A stretch of DNA of 29,599 nucleotides, from contig JAQIBO010000238.1 in assembly GCA_027859055.1 (NCBI GenBank), forward strand, positions 1 to 29,599, in the 5' to 3' direction. The position numbers were made by a program, and so were the translations under genes. Below, one piece after another: positions 15,891 to 23,425 of the stretch (positions are counted from its first letter, which is position 1; every line of letters starts with the position of its first letter). The DNA is from Spirochaeta sp. GTDB lineage: Bacteria; Spirochaetota; Spirochaetia; DSM-27196; Alkalispirochaetaceae. Below the pieces are notes generated by a model. That model was not told where the DNA came from. It saw only the letters and a program-made list of their open reading frames with translations, and did not search any database.

Positions 15891-15919
15891 AAGATCCGTG
15901 ACTTGAGTAAAAAGGTCAA
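15891..15919 (-). promoter_or_regulatory. Candidate internal promoter of the MhqO-MhqD genes
   Basis: On the minus strand TTGACC (15919-15914), a 17-base spacer, then GATCTT (15896-15891), 6 bases before ATG 15884. The -10 is weak (three matches to consensus). Confidence 0.35.
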
Positions 15920-15938
15920 GAAACACCTGGTCAAGAAA
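15914..15938. repeat. 10-bp direct repeat upstream of the MhqO-like gene
   Basis: GGTCAAGAAA occurs at 15914-15923 and again at 15929-15938, start-to-start 15 bases. The first copy coincides with the candidate -35 (TTGACC on the minus strand). It could be a tandem operator. Confidence 0.55.
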
Positions 15939-16896
15939 ACTGTTCGCGCATCCACTCCAGCGCCACCGTCTCCTGCCGGTACCACTGCCGGTCGGTGTAG
16001 TTCAGGAATGCGTGATTACCGCCTGTCCAGGAAACAAACGTCACTTCGCCTCCGGCTGCGGTAAGTGCGTCGGCGTAGCTGCGGGACTGGTCAATATGAA
16101 CCGTCTCATCCCGGTCGCCGTGAAAGAGCAGCACCGGAGGTACCGCCGGGGACACGTAGGTGATTGGACTCAGGTATCGCAGGCGCCACTCCGGGAAGAA
16201 CCGGAAGCCGCCGGAGTTTTCAAACGCATCACCCTCGCGCATCGCGATCAGGTCGGTGGGAGAACTCTCTGCAAAGACAAACGCCGGCTCGAGGGACTGG
16301 TCGGGGGAGTGTGCGCTACCGTTGGTATCGGAGACCGCCATCAGGGCCACATGACCACCGGAGGAAACACCGTACAGACCGATCCGGGCGGGGTCCCAGC
16401 CGTAGTTCGGGGCGTTGCGATATACCCACTCAAGCGCGGTTGCCGCCTGGTCCACCGGTCCTCCAATTCCCCGGAGCGCCGAGGTGGTATAGTTGATGGA
16501 GACAACAAACCACCCCTCCTCGCGCATCCGGCGGAGGAAGCGGTCCACGACGCGGATCATCACCTTGTCTCCCCGGAGCCAGGACCCGCCGTGGTAAAAA
16601 ACGATCACCGGCGCCGCCCCGGAAAACCCGCGGAGGTCCCCGTCGGCTTCGTCGTCCAGCGGGCCGTAGACGTCCAGATGGTACTGCCGGAACAGGTCGC
16701 GATCGTACTCCACATCGTACCGTACCGGTTCGCCGGGAGGAACCGTGTCTCGTGCCGTCTCAATGAGTTCGGTGAGCCGGTCCGATGGGGGCAGAAAAAA
16801 CCGCTGCGTCACCGGAAGCATGAGAAGAAACGCGAGAACAAACGGAAGTGCCAGAAGGGACGGAAGCGCTCTGCGGACAACTCGGCGTATGGTCAC
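15931..16896 (-). CDS. Membrane-anchored alpha/beta hydrolase (esterase/lipase, BD-FAE or HSL-like)
   Basis: A 321-residue protein with an N-terminal transmembrane or uncleaved signal segment (about 9-27) after Arg-rich residues, so the catalytic domain is probably outside the cytoplasmic membrane. VIVFYHGGSWLRGD contains the HGG oxyanion motif. GVSSGGHVAL carries the nucleophile serine, GDRDETVHI the aspartate and GGNHAFL the histidine. The family hydrolyses short-chain or acetyl esters. The start is GTG overlapping the regulator stop as GTGA, so it is second in the operon. An esterase beside a ring-cleavage pair may release the aromatic substrate; this is inference. Confidence 0.85.
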   Translation of the reverse strand: MTIRRVVRRALPSLLALPFVLAFLLMLPVTQRFFLPPSDRLTELIETARDTVPPGEPVRYDVEYDRDLFRQYHLDVYGPLDDEADGDLRGFSGAAPVIVFYHGGSWLRGDKVMIRVVDRFLRRMREEGWFVVSINYTTSALRGIGGPVDQAATALEWVYRNAPNYGWDPARIGLYGVSSGGHVALMAVSDTNGSAHSPDQSLEPAFVFAESSPTDLIAMREGDAFENSGGFRFFPEWRLRYLSPITYVSPAVPPVLLFHGDRDETVHIDQSRSYADALTAAGGEVTFVSWTGGNHAFLNYTDRQWYRQETVALEWMREQFS

Positions 16897-17885
16897 CCCG
16901 GAATCATAGCAGATCGCGGGCGCCGGTGTCCCCCCGGGGTTGCGCGACCGAGGATCTCATAGTGCCACTGTTTGATTCTCGTTTCGAAATCGCCACGGCG
17001 TGCGTCAATCCACGCCAGCGCCTCCTCCTGGTCGAGGGACGGGTGTTTCATCCGCGGAATGATGATCAGATCGTAGTCGTCCACCGTTCCGTACCGGTGC
17101 ATCTCCTTCGGCGGTGCGGAGTGCATTTCATGCAGGGTCAGCAGTAATACCTTAATCCCCGTCGTGTCGGCAAGAATCGCGCGTTTGACCGGAACCTCCC
17201 GTTCAGATTCGACAAAGAGCTCTCCGTTGTACAGCGCCGAGGTTCCCTGAACGATCACATCCGCATCCTCCGGCCACAGCGGCGCGTGTTTGGGGGGCAC
17301 GATCGTGCAGGTCACCGGATCTATCGTCCCCCGGGCAACGGAAAGCTCGACCTCCCGGGCGGCATCCGGGTGCAGGAGGGTCGTAATGACCTCAACGTTG
17401 TGGGTGCACACATGGAGCGGCCGCGGCGCATCGGCGATCCGCGCCCGAAGCACCTCCGCGGCAAGGGCAAGGGTGGTGCCCGCTCCCATCCATACGTTCA
17501 GGCGGTCTGCGGCGCCGGCGAACTCGGCAAATATGTAGTCAATCAGCGCATTGGCCAGACGGAGCTTTTCGGCGCGGTACAGATGCTTCTTCTGTTGAAA
17601 TGAAACCAGGGTATCCGCGATGCGCAGCACCTCCGCCCCCGCGGCGGCGCGTTCGTGGACAAACAGGGCAACGCCGTGTTCCTGTTGATATTTTTTGAGC
17701 TGCGTCTGAATCCACTTGTTGTTCTGGCGGGGAGTACCGCTTTCGCGTGAGATCTCCTCACGGATCGCGTCAACGGGAAGGGTGATTCCCTGAATCGACG
17801 GGTGGCCCTGCTGTCGTGCCTCAGCCCAGAAGCGGGCAAAGACGACTTCAACCAGTTCATGCTTTTTGAGCCGTTGCCCTTTCAT
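16893..17885 (-). CDS. DeoR-type sensor-domain protein, putative transcription regulator
   Basis: A 330-residue protein. Residues about 105-280 resemble the DeoR C-terminal sensor domain (ISOCOT fold): RAEKLRLANALIDYI, the phosphate-binding-type loop WMGAGTTLALAAEVL, VCTHNVEVI and a late DTTGIKV. The N-terminal part (about 1-100) is not the usual DeoR helix-turn-helix of R..I...L. A possible helix-turn-helix is DAIREEISRESGTPRQNNKW. DeoR sensors bind phosphorylated sugars, so a phosphorylated intermediate is a reasonable effector. It heads the minus-strand operon and is divergent from the transporter operon across 158 bases, so it could control either. ATG 17885 has GGGAGAG 7 bases upstream; the in-frame GTG at 17900 overlaps that site and is disfavoured. 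Confidence 0.7.
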   Translation of the reverse strand: MKGQRLKKHELVEVVFARFWAEARQQGHPSIQGITLPVDAIREEISRESGTPRQNNKWIQTQLKKYQQEHGVALFVHERAAAGAEVLRIADTLVSFQQKKHLYRAEKLRLANALIDYIFAEFAGAADRLNVWMGAGTTLALAAEVLRARIADAPRPLHVCTHNVEVITTLLHPDAAREVELSVARGTIDPVTCTIVPPKHAPLWPEDADVIVQGTSALYNGELFVESEREVPVKRAILADTTGIKVLLLTLHEMHSAPPKEMHRYGTVDDYDLIIIPRMKHPSLDQEEALAWIDARRGDFETRIKQWHYEILGRATPGGHRRPRSAMIPG

Positions 17886-17978
17886 GATCCACTCTCCCAC
17901 GGTACGATGACATGCCTTCGTTAGCGTTCAGTTAGATGATACCCGAATTCCGCCTGTTTTGTGACACGTAATCCGATT

Positions 17979-18007
17979 TTGCGCTTCCCCATCGCTCCGT
18001 CTATACT
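17979..18007 (+). promoter_or_regulatory. Promoter of the transporter operon
   Basis: TTGCGC (17979-17984), a 17-base spacer, then TATACT (18002-18007). Unlike many units here, a leader of about 30 bases follows with a strong GGAGGG Shine-Dalgarno at 18032-18037, 6 bases before ATG. Confidence 0.65.
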
Positions 18008-18043
18008 CCACTCGAAATCATACGCATACTCTGGAGGGTATAC

Positions 18044-19309
18044 ATGAAAAACAGAATCGTTACCGTCATCCTTATGACGCTTGTGACTCTATCCGCATGG
18101 GCCAGTGGCGCCGCGGAAACCGACGAATCGGTGACGCTTACGATCGCCGGTCGTGACGGGTCGTACGGGGCGGCGATGCAGCTTGCCGCAGCGGCGTATC
18201 AGGAAGAGAATCCGAACGTGGAGTTCGAGATTCTTGAACTGTCCGGTTCCGCGCTGTTCGAGCAGACCGTGGTCGATCTGAGAAGCGGTTCCGCGTCGTA
18301 CGATGTGGTTCTGATCGACGATCCTAACGCACCGCAGTACATGGCCGCGGGGTGGCTTACCGACCTTGACGAGATGTACGCGGCAGCGGGTGCTGAGCTC
18401 GACTCCGACTTTATCGGGCCCGCCGCAGGTGTGGGGCAGTACCCGGCAAACGGCGGCACCCAGTACGCACTTCCCCACGTTGGTAACGTCGAGTTGTTCG
18501 CCTACCGGACCGACCTCTTTGAACGGCACAACCTTGGAACTCCGGAGCGATGGGACGATATCCTTGCCGCCGCGGAAGTGTTTGACGCCCGGGAGCCGGA
18601 TATCACCCCCGTCCTGTTTCGCGGCACAAAGGGCAATCCGATCGTAACCGGTTTTCTCCCGATTCTCTGGGCGTTCGGCGGTAATGTCCTCGACGCGGAC
18701 GGCGATGTGGTGATCAACTCCGCGGATTCCCTGGCTGCGCTGGAATTTTTTCTTGAGCTGAGTGAATACGCACCGGAAGGCGTTGCCAACTACCAGAGCG
18801 CCCAGGTGCGCGACGCCCTGTACAACGGAAGCGGCGCAATGGCGATTGAGGTGTGGCCCGGCTGGATCGGCGAGATCAACAACCCCGATGAATCCGCGGT
18901 GGTCGGCAAGATGCAAATTGCGGCGCATCCCGGACAGGTCCGCGGCTCGTCTCCGATGATCGGCATCTGGCTTGCGGGTATTCCCGAGTCTTCCGAGAAC
19001 AAAGACACCGCGTTCGATTTCCTCCGCTTCCTGACCAGCGCGGAGATGCAACGACGAATTGCAAGTGAAATCGGGGTACCCCCCACGCGCGTCAGCGTGC
19101 ACCAGGACCCGGAACTGCAGGATGCGTACTTCTGGTATCCCGCGCAGCTTGACGGGCTCCAGAACGGCGTCGCCCGCCCGCGAACCAACTCCTGGGCCGA
19201 GATTGAAGCTGCCCTTGGAAACGCGCTGCAGCTGGCGCTCATCGGCGACCTCTCTGCCACCGAAGCGCTCGATACGGCGGAGTCGCGGATCATGGAGATC
19301 GTCCGCTAA
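18044..19309 (+). CDS. ABC transporter extracellular solute-binding protein (family 1)
   Basis: A 421-residue periplasmic binding protein of the MalE/UgpB class. A signal peptide (about 1-22) ends WASG-AAE, with no lipobox cysteine. LTIAGRDGSYGAAMQLAAAA starts the first lobe and YDVVLIDDPN lies in the hinge region. FGGNVLDADGDVVINS and YNGSGAMAIEVWPGW are typical of family 1 binding proteins. It is followed by an intercistronic hairpin, then two permeases. The linked phosphodiesterase and inositol phosphatase genes suggest a glycerophosphodiester ligand, but binding-protein sequence alone does not prove specificity; a sugar is the alternative. Confidence 0.93.
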   Translation: MKNRIVTVILMTLVTLSAWASGAAETDESVTLTIAGRDGSYGAAMQLAAAAYQEENPNVEFEILELSGSALFEQTVVDLRSGSASYDVVLIDDPNAPQYMAAGWLTDLDEMYAAAGAELDSDFIGPAAGVGQYPANGGTQYALPHVGNVELFAYRTDLFERHNLGTPERWDDILAAAEVFDAREPDITPVLFRGTKGNPIVTGFLPILWAFGGNVLDADGDVVINSADSLAALEFFLELSEYAPEGVANYQSAQVRDALYNGSGAMAIEVWPGWIGEINNPDESAVVGKMQIAAHPGQVRGSSPMIGIWLAGIPESSENKDTAFDFLRFLTSAEMQRRIASEIGVPPTRVSVHQDPELQDAYFWYPAQLDGLQNGVARPRTNSWAEIEAALGNALQLALIGDLSATEALDTAESRIMEIVR

Positions 19310-19349
19310 TACCGGGAACGCTGTTCCGTATACGTTGTTACCATTTTCT

Positions 19350-19378
19350 CCGGGCCGGTACGTTTGGTGCCGGCCCGG
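19350..19378 (+). other. Intercistronic GC-rich hairpin after the binding-protein gene
   Basis: Bases 19350-19361 pair with 19367-19378 to give a 12-bp stem (one G-U pair) with loop GTTTG. No uridine run follows. Such hairpins commonly protect the upstream binding-protein mRNA or partly stop transcription, giving more binding protein than permease. Confidence 0.7.
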
Positions 19379-19399
19379 TGTTCGCTTAATGAGGGTACC

Positions 19400-20275
19400 A
19401 TGATACGTACAACCTATTCTGATCGATCGTTTTTCACCGTTCTGGTCGCCCCGGCGGTCGTGGTGACTGCTGTTCTTACGCTGTATCCGGTGCTATCGGT
19501 GTGGAACAACTCGCTGTTCAATTTCGACTACATCGCCGGAACGCGGGAGTTTGTCGGTTTGCGCAACTACCGCTCAATTCTTACGGACGGCCAGTTTCTG
19601 CAGTCGGTGAGCAACACCGTCGTTTTTGTGATCCTCGCGGTTGTGTTTGAAACGGGGCTGGGGTTCGCTCTGGCGCTGCTGTATTTCCGTCCGTTTCGCG
19701 GAAGCAAAACCGTCGCGATGATGACGATGGCGCCGATGATGCTCTCCACGATGGTCGTCAGCGCGATCTGGCGCACGATGTTTCACTTTGATATCGGATT
19801 GCTGAACTACCTGATAGAAAATCTCGGTCTGCAACCGGTCCGGTGGTTGATCGATCCCGACATCGCTCTGTTCTCGGTCGTTCTGGTTGATGTCTGGCAG
19901 TGGACTCCCTTCGCGTTCATCATACTCAGCGCGGCGTTACGGACCGTCCCGCCGGAGTACCTGGAAGCGGCGCGGATCGACGGGAGCGGTAATATGGGCC
20001 TGTTGCGGCATATCATCGTGCCCCTCATGGCCACGCATCTCCTCACCGTGGCGATGCTCAGAACGATCGATACGTTCCGGTTGTTTTCCAAGGTCTACGC
20101 CCTCACCGGCGGCGGCCCCGGGAACGCAACCGAGACGATCTCCTATTTCATCTACCGTGAGGCGTTCAGCTTTTTCAATCTCGGTCGCGCCGGGGCGGCG
20201 TCGGTGGTGGCGTTTGTCCTGATCGCCGGGGTTGCCGCCGTGTACATACCGCGGCTGCTCAAAGGAGACGCGTGA
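19400..20275 (+). CDS. ABC transporter permease (MalF/UgpA type)
   Basis: A 291-residue inner-membrane permease with about six helices. The first is FFTVLVAPAVVVTAVLTLYP; a periplasmic loop with FNFDYIAGTREFVGLRNYRS follows. The cytoplasmic EAA loop is YLEAARIDGSGNMGLLRHII, where the transport ATPase docks. ATG 19400 is preferred to an in-frame ATG at 19364, which would place the upstream hairpin partly in the coding sequence. Its stop overlaps the next permease start region. Confidence 0.93.
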   Translation: MIRTTYSDRSFFTVLVAPAVVVTAVLTLYPVLSVWNNSLFNFDYIAGTREFVGLRNYRSILTDGQFLQSVSNTVVFVILAVVFETGLGFALALLYFRPFRGSKTVAMMTMAPMMLSTMVVSAIWRTMFHFDIGLLNYLIENLGLQPVRWLIDPDIALFSVVLVDVWQWTPFAFIILSAALRTVPPEYLEAARIDGSGNMGLLRHIIVPLMATHLLTVAMLRTIDTFRLFSKVYALTGGGPGNATETISYFIYREAFSFFNLGRAGAASVVAFVLIAGVAAVYIPRLLKGDA

Positions 20276-21105
20276 TGGCTGCTCATCAAAAACGCGGCGA
20301 CATCTTTCGGTTTCTGACTATCGCCGCGGTGCTAATCGTTACGGTGTTTCCCCTGTACTGGGTCGTTGCCACCAGTCTGAAAGGTCCGCGGGAGGTCGTG
20401 CTTAAGCAGCCGACGCTCTTTCCGCAGGAGTTCACGCTGGTCAACTTTCGCGCCGTTATCGATGCCGGCGTGGGGATCAACTTTTTCAACAGTCTTGCCG
20501 TAACCGCGGGCTCTACGATCCTGTCGATCTATCTCGGATTTACCGCCGGGTACGCCCTTGTCCGGCACCGCTTTCGGATGCGGTTCAACGCGCTGTTTCT
20601 GGTCTGGGTGCTGGTGGTGAAGATCCTTCCGCCGATCGTCCTTGCGGTACCCCTCTATGAGCTTTTCCTCATGTTGAACCTCGTCAACAGCCGTATCGGA
20701 CTGATCATGGTGTACCAGGTCTACACACTCCCGTACGCGTTGTGGATCCTCGTCGGGTTTTTGCGCGGTGTCCCGCGGGAGATCGAAGAGGCCGCCGTGA
20801 TTGACGGCGCGACGCAGGGGCAGATTCTGCGTCGGATCGTCGCCCCCCTTTCCGCGGGCGGGATCGCCGCGACGGCGGTATTCACGTCGATCATGGCGTG
20901 GGACGAGTTCCTGTTTGCGTTGCTGTTCACCCGGCGGCCACGGATGTTTACCGTCCCGTTGCGGATCGTGAACTACATCACCGAATACGAAACCGAATGG
21001 GGATCGCTGATGGCGATCGGTGTGTTCGCCTCGGTTCCACTCCTTCTGCTGACCGGAGTTGTCTACGAACGACTGACAACCGGGTTTGCGACGTCTCTCA
21101 AGTAG
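20275..21105 (+). CDS. ABC transporter permease (MalG/UgpE type)
   Basis: A 276-residue second permease. The N-terminal helix FLTIAAVLIVTVFPLYWVVA is followed by TSLKGPREV, typical of MalG-type subunits. The EAA loop reads EIEEAAVIDGATQGQILRRI. AAGG(GGAG) at 20261-20267 is 7 bases before ATG 20275; an overlapping GTG at 20272 is an alternative start with only 4 bases of spacing. No ATPase gene follows, so the complex would need an MsmK/UgpC-like ATPase encoded elsewhere. Confidence 0.93.
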   Translation: MAAHQKRGDIFRFLTIAAVLIVTVFPLYWVVATSLKGPREVVLKQPTLFPQEFTLVNFRAVIDAGVGINFFNSLAVTAGSTILSIYLGFTAGYALVRHRFRMRFNALFLVWVLVVKILPPIVLAVPLYELFLMLNLVNSRIGLIMVYQVYTLPYALWILVGFLRGVPREIEEAAVIDGATQGQILRRIVAPLSAGGIAATAVFTSIMAWDEFLFALLFTRRPRMFTVPLRIVNYITEYETEWGSLMAIGVFASVPLLLLTGVVYERLTTGFATSLK

Positions 21106-21115
21106 GGGTTGGACG

Positions 21116-21886
21116 ATGCCCGAAACCAACAGACGGCGTTCGCATTCCCGACCGGTCATAGTGGCGCACAGCGGATGCCTGGAAACCCCCGCAAACTCAC
21201 TGGACTCCATTGCGGCGGCGGTCCGGAGCGGCGCGGATGCCGTAGAATTTGACGTTCAGGCGTCGCGTGACGGCGTACCGGTGCTGATACATGATGAGAC
21301 GGTTTACACCAAAACCGGTGCACCGGTGAAGATCTCCGTGCTGGACGCGATCGAACTCCGGCCGGAGGAGGTGCGTTTCAGCGACACCGGCGAGGTGCCG
21401 CCGGACCTTGAGACGGTATGCCGGATCTGCCGGCGCGAGAATCTGATACTCAACCTCGACGTGAAGGACCCACGGGCGATACCGGGCATGCTGGAAATCG
21501 TGCGGGGCATCGGTTCTCCGGACACCACCCTTGTTACCGGCTGTCGCTTTCACGTTGATGGAAAAACTGACCTGGTATCGCCGCTGGCCGGCCTGGTGAA
21601 CATCGAAACGGCACCACCTGTGGACGAACGCGACGAAATTCTCGACCGGATCGTCCTCCAGGGATGGAACGGCATCAACGTCGAACACGTCGAGCTGACC
21701 TCCGTCCTCGTGGAAGCTGCGCACCGGCGGGGGCTGCTCGTCGGAACGTGGACGGTGGATACCCCGGCAGCGATCCGGCGGGTCATGTTACTGAAGTGTG
21801 ACTATATCACCAGCAACTATCCAGACCGGGTGCGTCACGTGTACGATCTTTCCCAACAAGACAACTGTTCCAGGGAGGAGCTGTGA
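21116..21886 (+). CDS. Glycerophosphodiester phosphodiesterase (GDPD) family protein
   Basis: A 256-residue TIM-barrel protein of the GDPD/UgpQ family, which hydrolyses glycerophosphodiesters to glycerol 3-phosphate, or to an alternative phosphomonoester, plus alcohol. Recognisable blocks are IVAHSG (15-20), ADAVEFDVQASRDGVPVLIH immediately followed by D (40-60, with Glu44, Asp46 and His59), LILNLDVKDP and GTWTVD. There is no signal peptide, so it is cytoplasmic. Two usual active-site residues differ: the HRG arginine is Ser19, and the glutamate of PENT is Ala26 (PANS). Activity may be altered. ATG 21116 is chosen over 21086, which lies inside the permease gene. It follows the permease by 10 bases and overlaps the next gene as GTGA. 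Confidence 0.88.
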   Translation: MPETNRRRSHSRPVIVAHSGCLETPANSLDSIAAAVRSGADAVEFDVQASRDGVPVLIHDETVYTKTGAPVKISVLDAIELRPEEVRFSDTGEVPPDLETVCRICRRENLILNLDVKDPRAIPGMLEIVRGIGSPDTTLVTGCRFHVDGKTDLVSPLAGLVNIETAPPVDERDEILDRIVLQGWNGINVEHVELTSVLVEAAHRRGLLVGTWTVDTPAAIRRVMLLKCDYITSNYPDRVRHVYDLSQQDNCSREEL

Positions 21887-22743
21887 ACCCGCCGATACAC
21901 ACGCGTGAAACAGAGCTTAATTGGGTTATCGAAACCGTGGTGACCGCAGGACAACGTGCGCAGACGATCCGGATGTCGGGACTGACGCGCTCGGAAAAGA
22001 CGCACCAGGACTTTGTCACCTCCGCGGACCGGGAAGTTGAAGCGCGAATCCGCGAGCTGATCGGCCGGCGCTTTCCCGGCGATACCGTATTGGGAGAGGA
22101 AGCCGGCGACGGTGCTCCCGGCGACGCTTCTCGCGATGCAGACACAGCAGACACAGCGGCGGCTCCAGCCACGTGGATTCTGGATCCGGTGGACGGGACC
22201 AGCAATTTTGCCGCCGGTCTTGATACCTGGTGCGTCTCCCTTGCCCGGGTGCGAAACGGAGATGCCGATCTGGCGGTGATTTACGCGCCTGACCGCGATG
22301 AGCTGTACACCGCCGTCGCAGGAGGCGGGGCGTGGCTCAACGGGCGTCCCCTCGCGGTATCCCGGGACGTGCCGCCGGAACATTCACTGATCATGACCGG
22401 CCGCGGAGCGGTGTTGCCGATTGAAGCGTATCTGGAGGTGCTGCGGCGGCTTATCACCGCGGGGTTTGAGTACCGGCGGTACGGGTCAGGCGCGCTGGGA
22501 ATTGCGATGGTTGCCACCGGCGCAATACAGGGGTACATCGAAACGGGCATGTATCCCTGGGATGTGGCGGCGGCGCGGCGTATTGCAGCGGAAGCGGGGG
22601 CGTTTGTCTCGGCGTTCCCCCTGGCACCGGCGACCGCCCAACCGGGCCCCGCCCTGGTCGTGTGTCAGCCCGGTCTTGAGGAGATGCTTTTTCCGCTACT
22701 TCCCGCCACGATATTGCAAACCGGTTCGGATCGACTACACTAG
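21883..22743 (+). CDS. Inositol monophosphatase family protein
   Basis: A 286-residue Mg-dependent phosphatase of the IMPase/SuhB/CysQ superfamily. Metal-binding motifs are intact: GEEAG (Glu72/Glu73), WILDPVDGTSNF (98-109, Asp101 and Asp104) and YPWDVAAARRIAAEAGA with the third aspartate. An Ala/Asp-rich insert of about 20 residues lies between the first two motifs. The start is GTG at 21883, overlapping the GDPD stop as GTGA and preceded by a strong AGGGAGGAG site, so translation is coupled. In this operon it would remove phosphate from the phosphomonoester made by the GDPD. The substrate could instead be another sugar or nucleoside phosphate. Confidence 0.9.
   Translation: MNPPIHTRETELNWVIETVVTAGQRAQTIRMSGLTRSEKTHQDFVTSADREVEARIRELIGRRFPGDTVLGEEAGDGAPGDASRDADTADTAAAPATWILDPVDGTSNFAAGLDTWCVSLARVRNGDADLAVIYAPDRDELYTAVAGGGAWLNGRPLAVSRDVPPEHSLIMTGRGAVLPIEAYLEVLRRLITAGFEYRRYGSGALGIAMVATGAIQGYIETGMYPWDVAAARRIAAEAGAFVSAFPLAPATAQPGPALVVCQPGLEEMLFPLLPATILQTGSDRLH
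22714..22741 (+). promoter_or_regulatory. Promoter of the XRE-cupin regulator
   Basis: TTGCAA (22714-22719), a 16-base spacer, then TACACT (22736-22741), lying within the end of the IMPase gene. ATG 22750 follows after 8 bases; a GAGG in between is only 3 bases from ATG, too close to act as a normal ribosome-binding site. Confidence 0.55.
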
Positions 22744-22749
22744 AGGACA

Positions 22750-23394
22750 ATGAACGAAACGACACCAAAAGTGGGAATGCGGATTCGGGCGATCCGGGAG
22801 CAACGCAAGCTGTCGTTGCGCGCGCTGGCGGCAAAGTGCAAGCTGTCGGTGAACGCGATCGGTATGATCGAACGCGCGGAAAATTCGCCGACCGTATCGT
22901 CGCTCCACTCCCTGGCCCGCGCGCTTGAGGTCAATATCGTTGACTTTTTTGAGGAGCCGCAGGAGCATTCAACGGTATTTGTCCGCAAGGACCAGCGCCT
23001 CCGTTCAAGCGGTACGGAGGTCGTCATGGAAAGCCTGGGCTACGGCCTCAGGAACCAGCAACTTGAGCCGTTTTTCGTGATTGTGAGACCCGGTGATCCC
23101 GCGACGTCGACAGATGTGCGTCCCGCCACGCCGGACGGCATCGCCGACACCGCCGGCTCAACCGACGATCTGGTGGAACATCCGGGACAGGAGTTTGTGT
23201 ACTGCCTGCGCGGTGAAGTCGAATACGAAGTCGCCGGACGCCGGTATACGCTTGCCGAAGGTGACAGCATCCTCTTTGATGCGATGCAACCCCACCGCTT
23301 CCGCAACCGGACCGGACGGGTAACGGAGCTGATACTGGTGTTCCAGGCGGCGGAGGGGACGCAGCTTGCCAGGGAACACCACCTGACGCAGTGA
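22750..23394 (+). CDS. XRE-family transcription regulator with C-terminal cupin domain
   Basis: A 214-residue regulator. Residues about 9-64 are a helix-turn-helix of the XRE type: GMRIRAIREQRKLSLRALAA, then CKLSVNAIGMIERAENSPTV. A linker follows. Residues about 138-205 form a small cupin: PGQEFVYCLRGEVEYEVAGR, then YTLAEGDSILFDAMQPHRFR. Cupin sensors of this class bind small metabolites or metals. It sits 6 bases after the IMPase gene but has its own promoter. It may control the upstream transporter operon or the convergent acs gene; neither is proven by the sequence. Confidence 0.92.
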   Translation: MNETTPKVGMRIRAIREQRKLSLRALAAKCKLSVNAIGMIERAENSPTVSSLHSLARALEVNIVDFFEEPQEHSTVFVRKDQRLRSSGTEVVMESLGYGLRNQQLEPFFVIVRPGDPATSTDVRPATPDGIADTAGSTDDLVEHPGQEFVYCLRGEVEYEVAGRRYTLAEGDSILFDAMQPHRFRNRTGRVTELILVFQAAEGTQLAREHHLTQ

Positions 23395-23399
23395 CGTGT

Positions 23400-23417
23400 C
23401 CCCGGCGGCATCCGGGG
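23400..23417. terminator. Candidate bidirectional hairpin between convergent genes
   Basis: CCCCGG and CCGGGG pair around a 6-base loop CGGCAT between the regulator and acs stops. The stem is short and there is no uridine tract, so termination is only a possibility. Confidence 0.3.
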
Positions 23418-23425
23418 CGCGGCGG

